DNA of 64,000 bases from positions 1,581,978 to 1,645,977 of the forward strand of contig JBKBLN010000001.1 in assembly GCA_046296415.1 (NCBI GenBank), in the 5' to 3' direction. The notes below the pieces were generated by a model. The model did no database searches, had not been told where the DNA came from, and saw nothing but the letters and a program-made list of their open reading frames with translations. This document shows positions 51,833 to 60,652 of the stretch, one piece after another. The translations under genes and the position numbers were made by a program. Source of the DNA: CAYNRA01 sp046296415 (GTDB lineage Bacteria > Bacteroidota > Bacteroidia > Cytophagales > Spirosomataceae). Position 1 is the first letter of the stretch. Each line of letters opens with the position of its first letter.

Positions 51833-54820
51833 ATGAATTTTACCACATTAAATCGGATAGGCGGCTGGGCTGTTTTTGTGATAGCTTTGTTTACTTATAC
51901 GATGACCGTAGAGCCTACCGCTAGTTTTTGGGATTGCGGCGAGTTTATTGCCTGTGCATTCAAGCTACAAGTTCCTCACCCGGCGGGTGCCCCCTTCTTT
52001 TTGTTATTAGGGAGAATGGCCTCCTTTTTTGCTTTTGGTGATGTCACCAAAGTTGCCTTGGCCATCAACATGATTTCTGTAATGGCTAGTGCCTTTACCA
52101 TTTTGTTTCTTTTCTGGTCGATATCCTTGATGGCCCGTAAGTTTTATGGCAAGTCGGCCACCGAATTAGAAGGTAAAGAAGCGTATGCTGTGTTGTTTTC
52201 TGCCTTGGTGGGTTCATTGGCTTACACGTTTACCGATTCCTTCTGGTTCTCCGCTGTTGAAGCCGAGGTGTATGGTTTATCTTCTTTTTTTACAGCCATC
52301 GTGGTTTGGGCAACTTTAGAATGGGAAATTAAAACAGATGAATCAGAGGCCAATCGTTGGCTGTTGTTTATTGCCTATTTGGTGGGTTTGTCGATTGGTG
52401 TGCACTTATTGAACTTAGTTACGATTCCAGCTTTAGCACTCATTTATTATTACAAAAAATCAAAAACGATTTCCTGGAAAGGCGGTGTCATTGCTTTCTT
52501 GATGGGTATGGTGGTGCTCGGGGTGGTTAATTCGGGGGTAATTACCGGAATCCCATCCATCGGGTTTTTCTTTGAACGTTTCTTTGTGAATACCTTAGGT
52601 CTTCCATTTTCAACAGGCATTCTGTTTTTCGTATTGGCCCTGGTAGGTGCGCTAGTGTATGGAATCCGAAAAACGCAAAAAGAGGGGAAGGTTCTGATCA
52701 ATACAAGCCTTTTAGCTTTTGCATTCATTTTAATTGGATATTCTACCTACACCATTGCTCTGATCCGATCCAATTATAATCCTCCAATCAATGAAAATGA
52801 TCCGAGCAACGTCCTGAATTACGTATCTTACCTAAAGCGGGAACAATATGGATCTCGTCCTTTGATGTACGGGCCCGTGTATTCAACCAAACTGACAGAT
52901 ATCAAGCAAGGCGAACCTTTGTATCGTCGGGGAGCGGACCAATACGAAATTTATGATTACAATTCAGAATACGTTTGGGATCCTAAAGGCATGATGTTGT
53001 TACCTCGTGTATGGAGCCAAGACCCTAGCCATGTTTCTTTGTACCGCAGCAAACTCAATATCCCAGATGGGCAAAATCCAACAATGGTGGATAACCTAGG
53101 ATTTATGTTCAAGGATCAAATGGGACGGATGTACTGGCGGTATTTTATGTGGAACTTCTGGGGACGTGCCGCCGATATTGAGGGAGCTGGTCCGGTTAAT
53201 ATCCTCGAGCCCAAGTCAGACTTACCAGGTTCTCTACAAAATAACAAAGGACGAACCAATTTTTATGGATTGCCTATCCTCTTGGGCATTTTGGGAATGT
53301 TGGTACAATTCATGCGTCGCGAGCGGGATTTCTTAGTTGTTTTCCTTTTGTTCCTGTTCACTGGATTAGCCCTGGTAGTGTATCTGAATGGACCACCTAC
53401 CGAGCCCAGAGAGCGAGATTACATCTACGTGGGTAGTTTTTATTTCTTTGCCATGTGGATCGGTTTAGGTGTTATTGGAATTGTGGATTTTAGTTCTCGA
53501 TGGATTAAAAACACCCAAAGCAAAGTCCTAGCGGCAGGTATTTTGGCTACCTTAGTTCCAATTCAAATGGCTACCCAAACATGGGAAGGACATGACCGAT
53601 CGGATCGTTACCATTCGGTTGATTTTGCTCGAAACCTGTTGAATTCCTGTGCGCCCAATGCCATCCTATTCACAGGTGGAGATAACGATACATTCCCACT
53701 GTGGTATCTTCAAGAAGTGGAAGGCGTTCGGACGGATGTACGCGTCTGTAACCTGAGCTTATTGGGAACAGAATGGTACATCGAACAAATGAAACGAGCA
53801 ACCTATGATTCGAAACCATTGCCTATCTCATTTTCGATGGAACACTACAACAAGGGAGTAAATGACCAGTTTCCTTTTGTCAAAAATCCGAATCTGGCCA
53901 ATGGTATGAATCTATTGGAATACTTTGACTTGGTTCGCTCCAATAATCCTGCAATCAAAGTACCTGTTACGTCTGGTAAAATGATCAATACATTGCCTTC
54001 CGCTGAATTGTTTATTCCGTTGGATGCAGAAAAGCTAAAACAAGCTGCGTTTATTCCAGCAGAATACAAAGACCGGATAACCAGTGAGTTCCGCTGGAAT
54101 ATTGGGGAACGAGACTTATTGAAAAATGATTTCATTGTGCTGGATATTATTGCTCAAAATAAATTTGAGCGTCCAATTTATTTCGCTGGATCGTTAGCCC
54201 CTAGTTCGTATTTGAATTTGAAAGATCATTGTCTTTTGGAAGGATATGCGTACCGGTTGATGCCTTTTCAATTAGAAGGTGAAACCGAAGGAGGGGTGAA
54301 TACCGAAGTCATGTATGAGAACGTAATGAAAAAAATGGCGTGGCGCAATTTGGACAATGCCAAGGTCTATTATGATTCAGAAACCTTCCTTCGTGTTCCC
54401 ATTATTACCGCTCGCTATGCGTTTTTACGATTGGCAGATGAATTGATCCGGAAAAATGATAAAAAACGAGCCAAAGAGGTATTAGATCACTGTTTGAAGG
54501 TAATGCCGCATACCTCGATACCTTTCGATCAACTTTCTGCCAACTTTACGTTGTTTTATTATGAAGTAGGGGATAAGCAAAAAGCACAACTTATTGCCAA
54601 TACTCTTCACAAGGAGGCTGATGAAAAGCTAGCTTATTTTATAGAGAAGAGTAAAAATCAGGATGGGCAATGGTCGATGGGAATCATTCAAGAGAATATC
54701 AGTATGCAACTTCGTATTCTCCAAATTCTGGGCAATGTGGCAAATCAATACAATGATCCTGCCCAAAAAACAAAAATTGAAACCACCTACAATAAGTATG
54801 CTCAAATGCTAGGCATGTAA
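51833..54820 (+). CDS. DUF2723 multi-spanning membrane protein (protein O-mannosyltransferase-like)
   Basis: The 995-residue protein has about 11-12 membrane helices in its first 580 residues and a long soluble C-terminal region with TPR-like helices near the end. The DUF2723 signature MTVEPTASFWDCGEFIA is at the N-terminus, followed by LQVPHPAGAPFFLLLGR; the acidic residues resemble the first-loop catalytic site of GT-C glycosyltransferases. GGDNDTFPLWYLQEVEGVRTDV is typical of the Bacteroidota family. A lipid-linked sugar donor and periplasmic acceptor are likely by fold only. Confidence 0.88.
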   Translation: MNFTTLNRIGGWAVFVIALFTYTMTVEPTASFWDCGEFIACAFKLQVPHPAGAPFFLLLGRMASFFAFGDVTKVALAINMISVMASAFTILFLFWSISLMARKFYGKSATELEGKEAYAVLFSALVGSLAYTFTDSFWFSAVEAEVYGLSSFFTAIVVWATLEWEIKTDESEANRWLLFIAYLVGLSIGVHLLNLVTIPALALIYYYKKSKTISWKGGVIAFLMGMVVLGVVNSGVITGIPSIGFFFERFFVNTLGLPFSTGILFFVLALVGALVYGIRKTQKEGKVLINTSLLAFAFILIGYSTYTIALIRSNYNPPINENDPSNVLNYVSYLKREQYGSRPLMYGPVYSTKLTDIKQGEPLYRRGADQYEIYDYNSEYVWDPKGMMLLPRVWSQDPSHVSLYRSKLNIPDGQNPTMVDNLGFMFKDQMGRMYWRYFMWNFWGRAADIEGAGPVNILEPKSDLPGSLQNNKGRTNFYGLPILLGILGMLVQFMRRERDFLVVFLLFLFTGLALVVYLNGPPTEPRERDYIYVGSFYFFAMWIGLGVIGIVDFSSRWIKNTQSKVLAAGILATLVPIQMATQTWEGHDRSDRYHSVDFARNLLNSCAPNAILFTGGDNDTFPLWYLQEVEGVRTDVRVCNLSLLGTEWYIEQMKRATYDSKPLPISFSMEHYNKGVNDQFPFVKNPNLANGMNLLEYFDLVRSNNPAIKVPVTSGKMINTLPSAELFIPLDAEKLKQAAFIPAEYKDRITSEFRWNIGERDLLKNDFIVLDIIAQNKFERPIYFAGSLAPSSYLNLKDHCLLEGYAYRLMPFQLEGETEGGVNTEVMYENVMKKMAWRNLDNAKVYYDSETFLRVPIITARYAFLRLADELIRKNDKKRAKEVLDHCLKVMPHTSIPFDQLSANFTLFYYEVGDKQKAQLIANTLHKEADEKLAYFIEKSKNQDGQWSMGIIQENISMQLRILQILGNVANQYNDPAQKTKIETTYNKYAQMLGM

Positions 54821-54841
54821 GGATTGATAGGTACCGGTCGA

Positions 54842-54874
54842 AAAGGTCTAGCGTTCCGCGCTAGACCTTTTTTT
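54842..54874 (+). terminator. Terminator after the DUF2723 gene
   Basis: The arms AAAGGTCTAGCG (54842-54853) and CGCTAGACCTTT (54859-54870) pair perfectly around a 5-base loop, followed by TTTT. It leaves only 34 bases before the start codon of the receptor gene. Confidence 0.88.
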
Positions 54875-54883
54875 ATCAAAAAA

Positions 54884-54922
54884 TTGCAAAAATGTTTATT
54901 TTTGCAACATGATTGCAAAATT
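54884..54922 (+). promoter_or_regulatory. Tandem palindromic operator and -7 box over the receptor start codon
   Basis: Three half-sites are arranged in tandem: TTGCAAAAAT (54884-54893), ATTTTTGCAA (54898-54907) and TTGCAAAATT (54913-54922). The second and third are separated by CATGA and form the core TTTGCAACATGATTGCAAA, differing at one base from the core at 57290-57308. A -7 match, TATTTTTG (54897-54904), forms part of the left half. The start codon ATG at 54909 lies inside the palindrome. A Fur-superfamily repressor is likely but is inference. Confidence 0.65.
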
Positions 54923-57257
54923 TAGTCTCATTCTGTTTTTCTTCTTCTATTCTATTGCCAGTTTTGGGCAGTCGTCTTGCGATTGTTTCATTGAAGGAAT
55001 TGTGCGAGACCGCATTACGAAAGATCCAATTGTGGGCGCGATCGTTCAAATTCCAGGAATCCAACGAGTGGCTACAACCGATGCCTCAGGGCGGTATAAA
55101 ATTGATAATTTATGCCAAGGCCGATATGAAGTTATGGCTGAAATCGTAGGATATAAGCCGATTTTGACATCGATAAACCTACAACATAAAGGCGTTCATG
55201 AATTTGAGTTGGCAGAGGAGGAAATTCATTTAGAACAAGTGAATATTTACGCTGAAAAAGTAGAAAATTCGACTTTAGCCAAAGAGAAACTGGAGGGAGT
55301 AGCACTTTACCGACAAATGGGAGGAATGCTCGGGGAGGTTATCCGAAAAACACCTGGAGTAAATATGTTACAAACAGGTCATTCGATCTCGAAACCGATT
55401 ATCAATGGACTTCATTCCAATCGCGTACTGATCCTAAATCATGGTGTCCGGCAGGAGGGTCAACAATGGGGAAGTGAACATGCGCCCGAGATTGATCCTT
55501 TTTTAGCCAAACGGATCACCATCATTTCAGGAGCTGGAGGTTTACGGTATGGTTCGGATGCCTTAGGAGGAACCATTTTAGTCGAACCAGGTACTTTACG
55601 AATTGGGGATCCTTTGCGATTGGAATGGCAGCAGACTTACTTTACCAATGGAAATCAATTGGCTGGGGCTTTTCGCTTAGAACATGGGAGCAAACGCTGG
55701 TCAAATTGGCGTTTTCGCTGGCAAGCCTCAGGTAAACGCGGTGGCGATATCTCAACACCTGAGTATCGATTAGCCAATACAGGATTGTCTGAGGTGAATT
55801 TCTCTACCACAGCGTTTTTTAAAAAGCGAGAATGGGAGTACGAACTATTTTTTAGTCAGTACAACGCTCGAATCGGAATTTTTTCGGGCGCGCATATTGG
55901 AAATGTCTCTGATCTCCTCTCGGCCATCCGATCTGATCGGCCGCAAGAAATATATACTCCGACATCGTTTAGTTGGACCATTGGACGTCCTCAACAAAAT
56001 TTACAGCATAATTTGTGGAAAAATCAGATCAAATGGAGGAATTGGAGCTTGGATGTGTCGCGCCAATATAATTTTCGACAAGAGATTGACATCTTACGAG
56101 GTGACCGAAATTTAAGTCAAACGTTTCGACTCACCACCTACCTAACTGATTTGCATTACCGGCAGTCGTTCCGAGTTGGACACGAGGGGGAGTGGGGGAT
56201 TCAAACCAATACCCAATTGAATGTATCTACTGGTGAACTAAGATCCCCTCAGCGATCCACGGTTATTATTCCCAATTTTAGCCAATTTTTGGGTGCTTTG
56301 TACACAACACATGCCATACGAGGAGAAAAAACCTCTTGGGAGTGGGGCGGGCGATGGGATTGGCGATCGACCCAGACTTTTGCGCTTTCTCGAGGAAATG
56401 AACCCGAATCTTCTTCGTTTCGGTTTTCCAATCTGGCACTCAATGCGGGATTCTCGAAAATCGTTGGGAAGGGAAGTCAATGGAGTCTATCCCTGACCCG
56501 ATCCTGGCGTCCCCCTTCCGTCAACGAACTTCTAAGTGACGGGGTCCATCACGGTGCTGCTAGTTTTGAGGTGGGAGATGCCTCACTTCAGCCCGAGGTT
56601 TCACATCAAATGGTGTCTAAATGGTCGTGGCAAGCGAATCCGCGGATTGAAACCAATCTGACCGCTTATGTCCAATGGATTCAAAATTACATCTTCATGG
56701 TTCCTTCCGGTGAGGCTGTGGTGGGTATTCGAGGAGCCTTTCCCGCTTTTTTGTATACCCAAACCGATGCGTTCTTTCGGGGAATTAATTGGCAAGGAGA
56801 ATGGAAATTTCGACCTCGATTTCAATACAGTTGGCAAGCTTCCTTGGTCTTGGCCGACGATTTAAGTCGTCGACAACCCCTGCCTTTCATTTCACCCCCG
56901 GAGTACAGGCATCAAATTGCCTGGGTATTCCCAAAACTATTTGTGACTTGGGAAGTGGAGCATCAGTGGGTTGCCAGACAAAGTAGACTTCCGGGTCAAA
57001 TCGATGTCTCGGAGGTATCCTTGGGCATTCCAATTCCCTTAATCCAAGGTGACTTTGCTCCTGCACCCGCAAGTTTTCAATTATGGAATACCTCCCTTCA
57101 ATACCAAAAAGAAGATAAACCCTGGTCATTCCAATTTGAAGTACGAAATCTATTTCAAACTCGATATCGAGCTTACCTAGATCGGTTTCGGTATTTCACC
57201 GATGCCCCAGGTCGAAATTTTCAGTTTCGTGTTCGGTATGCGTGGGAAAAAAAATAA
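54909..57257 (+). CDS. TonB-dependent outer membrane receptor
   Basis: The 782-residue receptor has a signal peptide (1-21, ASFGQ), a short carboxypeptidase-regulatory-like domain (IEGIVRDRITKDPIVGAIV), a plug domain with VIRKTPGVNMLQTGHSISKPI and SGAGGLRYGSDALGGTI, and a barrel ending RVRYAWEKK. Its relatives import metals or metal chelates such as zinc, iron or haem. The promoter carries a Fur-family-like palindrome shared with the next gene, so metal-responsive control is plausible. The ligand is not determined. Confidence 0.9.
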   Translation: MIAKFSLILFFFFYSIASFGQSSCDCFIEGIVRDRITKDPIVGAIVQIPGIQRVATTDASGRYKIDNLCQGRYEVMAEIVGYKPILTSINLQHKGVHEFELAEEEIHLEQVNIYAEKVENSTLAKEKLEGVALYRQMGGMLGEVIRKTPGVNMLQTGHSISKPIINGLHSNRVLILNHGVRQEGQQWGSEHAPEIDPFLAKRITIISGAGGLRYGSDALGGTILVEPGTLRIGDPLRLEWQQTYFTNGNQLAGAFRLEHGSKRWSNWRFRWQASGKRGGDISTPEYRLANTGLSEVNFSTTAFFKKREWEYELFFSQYNARIGIFSGAHIGNVSDLLSAIRSDRPQEIYTPTSFSWTIGRPQQNLQHNLWKNQIKWRNWSLDVSRQYNFRQEIDILRGDRNLSQTFRLTTYLTDLHYRQSFRVGHEGEWGIQTNTQLNVSTGELRSPQRSTVIIPNFSQFLGALYTTHAIRGEKTSWEWGGRWDWRSTQTFALSRGNEPESSSFRFSNLALNAGFSKIVGKGSQWSLSLTRSWRPPSVNELLSDGVHHGAASFEVGDASLQPEVSHQMVSKWSWQANPRIETNLTAYVQWIQNYIFMVPSGEAVVGIRGAFPAFLYTQTDAFFRGINWQGEWKFRPRFQYSWQASLVLADDLSRRQPLPFISPPEYRHQIAWVFPKLFVTWEVEHQWVARQSRLPGQIDVSEVSLGIPIPLIQGDFAPAPASFQLWNTSLQYQKEDKPWSFQFEVRNLFQTRYRAYLDRFRYFTDAPGRNFQFRVRYAWEKK

Positions 57258-57263
57258 TTTTTA

Positions 57264-57315
57264 TTGCATATTTATGCACAGATATTATATTTGCAACATA
57301 ATTGCAAATATAATA
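57264..57315 (+). promoter_or_regulatory. Promoter and 33-base palindromic operator of the lipoprotein gene
   Basis: A TTG (57264-57266), 19 bases and TATATTTG (57286-57293) form a good Bacteroidota promoter. Over it lies a perfect palindrome: TATTATATTTGCAA (57283-57296), spacer CATAA, then TTGCAAATATAATA (57302-57315). Its core repeats that upstream of the receptor gene. A repressor bound here would block the -7 region. Confidence 0.7.
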
Positions 57316-57323
57316 TTTACCAC

Positions 57324-57875
57324 ATGAACTTTCAGAAAAATTGGTTATTGGCTTTGGCCGTATCGAGTGCGTTAGTTGGTTGTAAGGGTTCTGATCCTGA
57401 GCCGGAGGAAAATGAGTTCATTTCTACAGTACAATTGGTATTTACTCCTGCAGCTGGTGGGAATGCCATTACAGCCACTTGGCGTGATTTGGATGGAGAG
57501 GGTGGAACTGCGCCTACCGTTACACCCATTAATTTGGCTCGTAATACGACGTATAACGTGGCGATTAAATTTTTAAATGAGACGGTATCTCCAGCGGACG
57601 ATATTACCAAAGAGATTCAAGAGGAGGCAGATGAGCATTTGGTGGTATTCACACCTGCTCCAGCTAATTTAGTTCAGTTTACTGTGACCGACCGTGATTC
57701 TCGAAACCTACCAATTGGTTTGGCTAGCCGGGCGGTAACTACCGCGGCTGGCACGGGTACTCTTCAAGTGGTACTTCGTCATCAGCCACCTGTCAATGGG
57801 CAGCCTATTAAGAATGGTACGGCAACTCCCGGAAGCACAGACGCGGATGTTACGTTTAATGTGGCGATTCAATAA
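57324..57875 (+). CDS. Lipoprotein of the receptor regulon, function unknown
   Basis: The 183-residue protein has a signal peptide with lipobox SSALVGC (Cys near 21), followed by an acidic DPEPEENE. The mature part is beta-rich, with LVFTPAAGGNAITATWRDLDG, NTTYNVAIKFLNE and a possible metal-binding EEADEHLVVF segment. I recognise no named domain. The ATG at 57324 follows the promoter; an upstream in-frame ATG at 57264 lies before the -7 box. Shared operator with the receptor suggests a surface or periplasmic accessory for the same ligand. Confidence 0.78.
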   Translation: MNFQKNWLLALAVSSALVGCKGSDPEPEENEFISTVQLVFTPAAGGNAITATWRDLDGEGGTAPTVTPINLARNTTYNVAIKFLNETVSPADDITKEIQEEADEHLVVFTPAPANLVQFTVTDRDSRNLPIGLASRAVTTAAGTGTLQVVLRHQPPVNGQPIKNGTATPGSTDADVTFNVAIQ

Positions 57876-57883
57876 ACCTGATT

Positions 57884-57927
57884 CGGTAAACAAAAAAAGG
57901 GGCACCAGCCCCTTTTTTTGTTTACCG
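57884..57927. terminator. Very long-stem terminator
   Basis: A perfect 19-base stem runs from CGGTAAACAAAAAAAGGGG (57884-57902) to CCCCTTTTTTTGTTTACCG (57909-57927) with the 6-base loop CACCAG. The T tract lies inside the right arm, so it functions as an intrinsic terminator for the lipoprotein gene. Confidence 0.88.
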
Positions 57928-58007
57928 TTAGATAAATTAAGGAGGTTTAATTTTGGATATCCTAGAAAATAGACTATTTTGATTACCTATTTAAAAGGGA
58001 AAATTAC

Positions 58008-58232
58008 ATGAGTATCCAATTTATTTTTAGTCTCTCGGCCACCGAAACGTTGTTTTTTGTGTTGGTTTATTTTGCTTTGATCATTTGGGCGTTTGCCAAA
58101 GTCATTCAAAAAGAACGCGGATGGTCCTTAGTAGGTTGGGGACTATTTTTGTGGTTTGTACCTTTTTTGGGAGCCCTCGTGTATTTTATTAAGTATTTCT
58201 CTGACAAAGGAAAGGTCAAGGCCGTATCCTAA
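58008..58232 (+). CDS. Small membrane protein with PLD-nuclease-N-terminal-like (PLDc_N) domain
   Basis: The 74-residue protein has two membrane helices, LFFVLVYFALIIWAFAKV and WGLFLWFVPFLGALVYFI, separated by a short charged loop. PFLGALVYFI is typical of the PLDc_N family, which often occurs alone with no phospholipase domain. Its function is unknown. A TAATTTTG box at 57948-57955 may be its promoter. It is a single-gene unit, bounded by terminators at 57884 and 58231. Confidence 0.8.
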   Translation: MSIQFIFSLSATETLFFVLVYFALIIWAFAKVIQKERGWSLVGWGLFLWFVPFLGALVYFIKYFSDKGKVKAVS

Positions 58233-58273
58233 AATAAAACACCCCGAATCGAAAATTCGGGGCGTTTTATTTT
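58231..58273. terminator. Bidirectional terminator between the small membrane protein gene and dnaJ
   Basis: The outer arms AAAATAAAAC and GTTTTATTTT, and inner arms CCCCGAAT and ATTCGGGG, form an 18-base stem with one A/C mismatch and a small loop. A- and T-rich ends allow it to act on both strands, and it touches both stop codons. Confidence 0.88.
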
Positions 58274-59429
58274 AATGGAAAAAGTCTTTCATTTTATCAA
58301 AGATCGACCTACCACCACTTTGGCCCGGTTTGGGCTGAAAGTTGGGTGAATCTCGTAGTTTTTCCAATATTTGTTTTTCATCCGAAGAGACACTTTTAGG
58401 CGTGTATAAACTGAGGTGTACCAATTGATCACCAGTATTGTATCCATTCAGTTCTCGAAGTCCTTTTCCTCGAATTCGGAGAATTTCACCACTTTGTGAT
58501 CCAGGCTTGATGGTAATACGTACCTTACCACCTACTGTAGGAACCTCGACTTCCTTGCCTAGAACGGCATCCACGAAGTTCAGGGGGAGGTCGTAGATGA
58601 TGTTGTTACCATCCCGTTTTAGTTCGGGGTGTTCCTCTTCCTCAATAGCGATTAATAAATCGCCTGGAACTCCGCCTCGAGTTGGTACATTCCCTTTTCC
58701 TGACATGGACAATTGCATTCCTTCGGCGACACCTGCTGGAATTTTGATGGGAATGATATCCTCTTGCATGACACGTCCTTCACCAAAACAAGATTCGCAT
58801 CGCTCAATGACGACCTTTCCTTCTCCTTGGCAAGTAGGACATGTGGATGTCGAGACCATCTGACCTAGCATGGTCTGTTGTACCCGACGAACTTGCCCAG
58901 CCCCTTGGCAGGTACCACATGTTTGAAGAGAATTTCCGTTTTTCGAACCATTGCCACCACAAGGTTGACAGGCAACGTACCGTTTGACTTTTATTTTCTT
59001 TTCGACACCTTGGGCGATTTCTTCTAGGTTCAACCGTAACTTGATACGTAAATCAGAACCCTTTCGAACGCCACGGCGTTGTCCACCTCCGCGTCCGCCA
59101 CCGAAAAAACTACCGAATGGGCTATCATCACCGAAAATATCCCCAAAATTGCTAAAGATATCTTCCATGTTGACCCCACCGCCGCCAAATCCACCGGCTC
59201 CTCCCATTCCTGCATGGCCAAACTGGTCGTACCGGGCCTTTTTTTCGGGATCAGACAAAACTCCGTAGGCTTCGGCTAGTTCTTTGAACTTTTCTTCAGC
59301 CTCTTTATCATCCGGATTTTTATCTGGGTGATATTTTACCGCTAATTTTCGGTACGCTTTTTTGAGCTCCTCAGGAGTGGCATTTTTGCCTACACCAAGT
59401 ACCTCGTAGTAATCTCGTTTTTGTGCCAT
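58272..59429 (-). CDS. dnaJ: Molecular chaperone DnaJ
   Basis: DnaJ delivers unfolded proteins to DnaK and stimulates its ATPase. The 385-residue protein has a J domain with KYHPDKNP, a Gly/Phe-rich segment (GGAGGFGGGG), four CXXCXGXG zinc repeats (CQPCGGNG, CGTCQGAG, CPTCQGEG, CESCFGEG) and the C-terminal substrate-binding domain. grpE lies 4 bases upstream, in the same operon; dnaK is not in this window. Confidence 0.97.
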   Translation of the reverse strand: MAQKRDYYEVLGVGKNATPEELKKAYRKLAVKYHPDKNPDDKEAEEKFKELAEAYGVLSDPEKKARYDQFGHAGMGGAGGFGGGGVNMEDIFSNFGDIFGDDSPFGSFFGGGRGGGQRRGVRKGSDLRIKLRLNLEEIAQGVEKKIKVKRYVACQPCGGNGSKNGNSLQTCGTCQGAGQVRRVQQTMLGQMVSTSTCPTCQGEGKVVIERCESCFGEGRVMQEDIIPIKIPAGVAEGMQLSMSGKGNVPTRGGVPGDLLIAIEEEEHPELKRDGNNIIYDLPLNFVDAVLGKEVEVPTVGGKVRITIKPGSQSGEILRIRGKGLRELNGYNTGDQLVHLSLYTPKSVSSDEKQILEKLRDSPNFQPKPGQSGGRSIFDKMKDFFH

Positions 59430-59433
59430 ACGA

Positions 59434-59997
59434 TTATTGACCCACTACAACTTTAGCGTAGCGAATTACTTTATCATTCAAAAAATACCCTTTCTCAACT
59501 TCGTCAATTACCAATCCTTTTTTCTCATCTCCTGCCGGGAATTGAGTGATGCATTCGTGTAATTCGGCATCAAAAGGCTGATCTTTTGCTTCCATGGCTT
59601 TAACTCCCTTTTGGCTTAGGACTTTAAGAAGCTTGCTATAGACAAGTTCCACACCTTCTTTTAGCGCTGTAATATCATCCGAACTCTCCATGGATTTCTG
59701 AGCGCGTTCGAAATCATCTACCACCGGGAGCAATTCTTTCAAAACACCTTCTCCTGCATTTTGAATCAATTCAATTTTCTCTTTCGAAGTTCGTTTCCGG
59801 AAGTTTTCAAATTCCGCATACAATCGAAGAAAGCGATCTTTCGACTCTGCCAATTCCAACTTCAATTGATCTACTTCACTGAGTGGTTCATTGGGTTGTT
59901 CGGTCGAGGTAGTTTCTTCCTCAGAATTGCTTTCGAGCGCATGTTCTTCTGCCAAGTTTTCAGTAGGCATTTCTTCTTTTTGCATATCGTTCATCAT
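59434..59997 (-). CDS. grpE: Nucleotide exchange factor GrpE
   Basis: GrpE releases ADP from DnaK. The 187-residue protein has an acidic, variable N-terminus (EESNSEEETTSTEQ style), a long coiled-coil helix with RLYAEFENFRKRTSKEK, and the C-terminal beta domain with GVKAMEAKDQPFDAELHE and VVGQ at the end. Several ATG codons occur near the start, so the exact first residue is uncertain. I see no CIRCE element upstream. Confidence 0.95.
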   Translation of the reverse strand: MMNDMQKEEMPTENLAEEHALESNSEEETTSTEQPNEPLSEVDQLKLELAESKDRFLRLYAEFENFRKRTSKEKIELIQNAGEGVLKELLPVVDDFERAQKSMESSDDITALKEGVELVYSKLLKVLSQKGVKAMEAKDQPFDAELHECITQFPAGDEKKGLVIDEVEKGYFLNDKVIRYAKVVVGQ

Positions 59998-60096
59998 AAA
60001 ACGTTCAACTTTCTTTGGGTTAGGAGGAACAATAATTATTCCGACCTATTTATTTCTGTCACAATGTCATAAATTTCCATCAAGGGCATCACCATG

Positions 60097-60594
60097 TCAC
60101 ATAGGATTTTGGGCTTGAATGGCTAACCAATCTTTTTCGAAATCCAATCGGTAATCTTCCTCAAGTTTAGCATATTTTTTTGCTAACCAGGGGATTCGGT
60201 GGTCAAGCCATTGATTAATTTTTCGATGAGAAAAGGTTCTTGATCGGCATACGGCTCCGTGATAGGCAAATAGATGGTTAAGGAGTTCCATGTAAAGGGC
60301 TACCTCACCGTAGGAGTCTTTGGTAATTTTTACATGGTGTTGAATATGCCGATTTGCTTCCCGAATCACCTTGAGTAAGGTTGGCAGCGGATGGCTTGGC
60401 CGGTCTAGCAACTCTTCTATCAAAAAAGAGACTTGTTTTCTCCTGTCTAATTGTGTTTCTCCGCCTTCGATTAGCTGATAATGCAGCTGTTCCACCAAAA
60501 TTTTATCCTTTCGAATCAAACGCAGCAATAACTTATCCTTTTCTTTGGTGGGTAAAGATTTAATGGCCAAAGACAATTCATCGGTTGCTTTCAT
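60097..60594 (-). CDS. Unknown alpha-helical protein
   Basis: The 165-residue product is rich in helix-forming residues, with KSLPTKEKDKLLLRLIRKDK near the N-terminus and SYGEVALYMELLNHLFAY in the middle. It has no signal peptide or membrane helix. I do not recognise a family. It ends 99 bases upstream of grpE in the same orientation, and is divergent from queG; the normal codon use and clean start support a real gene. Confidence 0.65.
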   Translation of the reverse strand: MKATDELSLAIKSLPTKEKDKLLLRLIRKDKILVEQLHYQLIEGGETQLDRRKQVSFLIEELLDRPSHPLPTLLKVIREANRHIQHHVKITKDSYGEVALYMELLNHLFAYHGAVCRSRTFSHRKINQWLDHRIPWLAKKYAKLEEDYRLDFEKDWLAIQAQNPM

Positions 60595-60652
60595 TAAAAG
60601 AGGGGGCTTATTCTGGGATTTTGTTTGATTCCATAACCGTTTTCGTGGAAAG

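Noticed and set aside
59998..60096. Possible CIRCE heat-shock element before grpE
   Set aside because: No TTAGCACTC inverted repeat is present in the leader.
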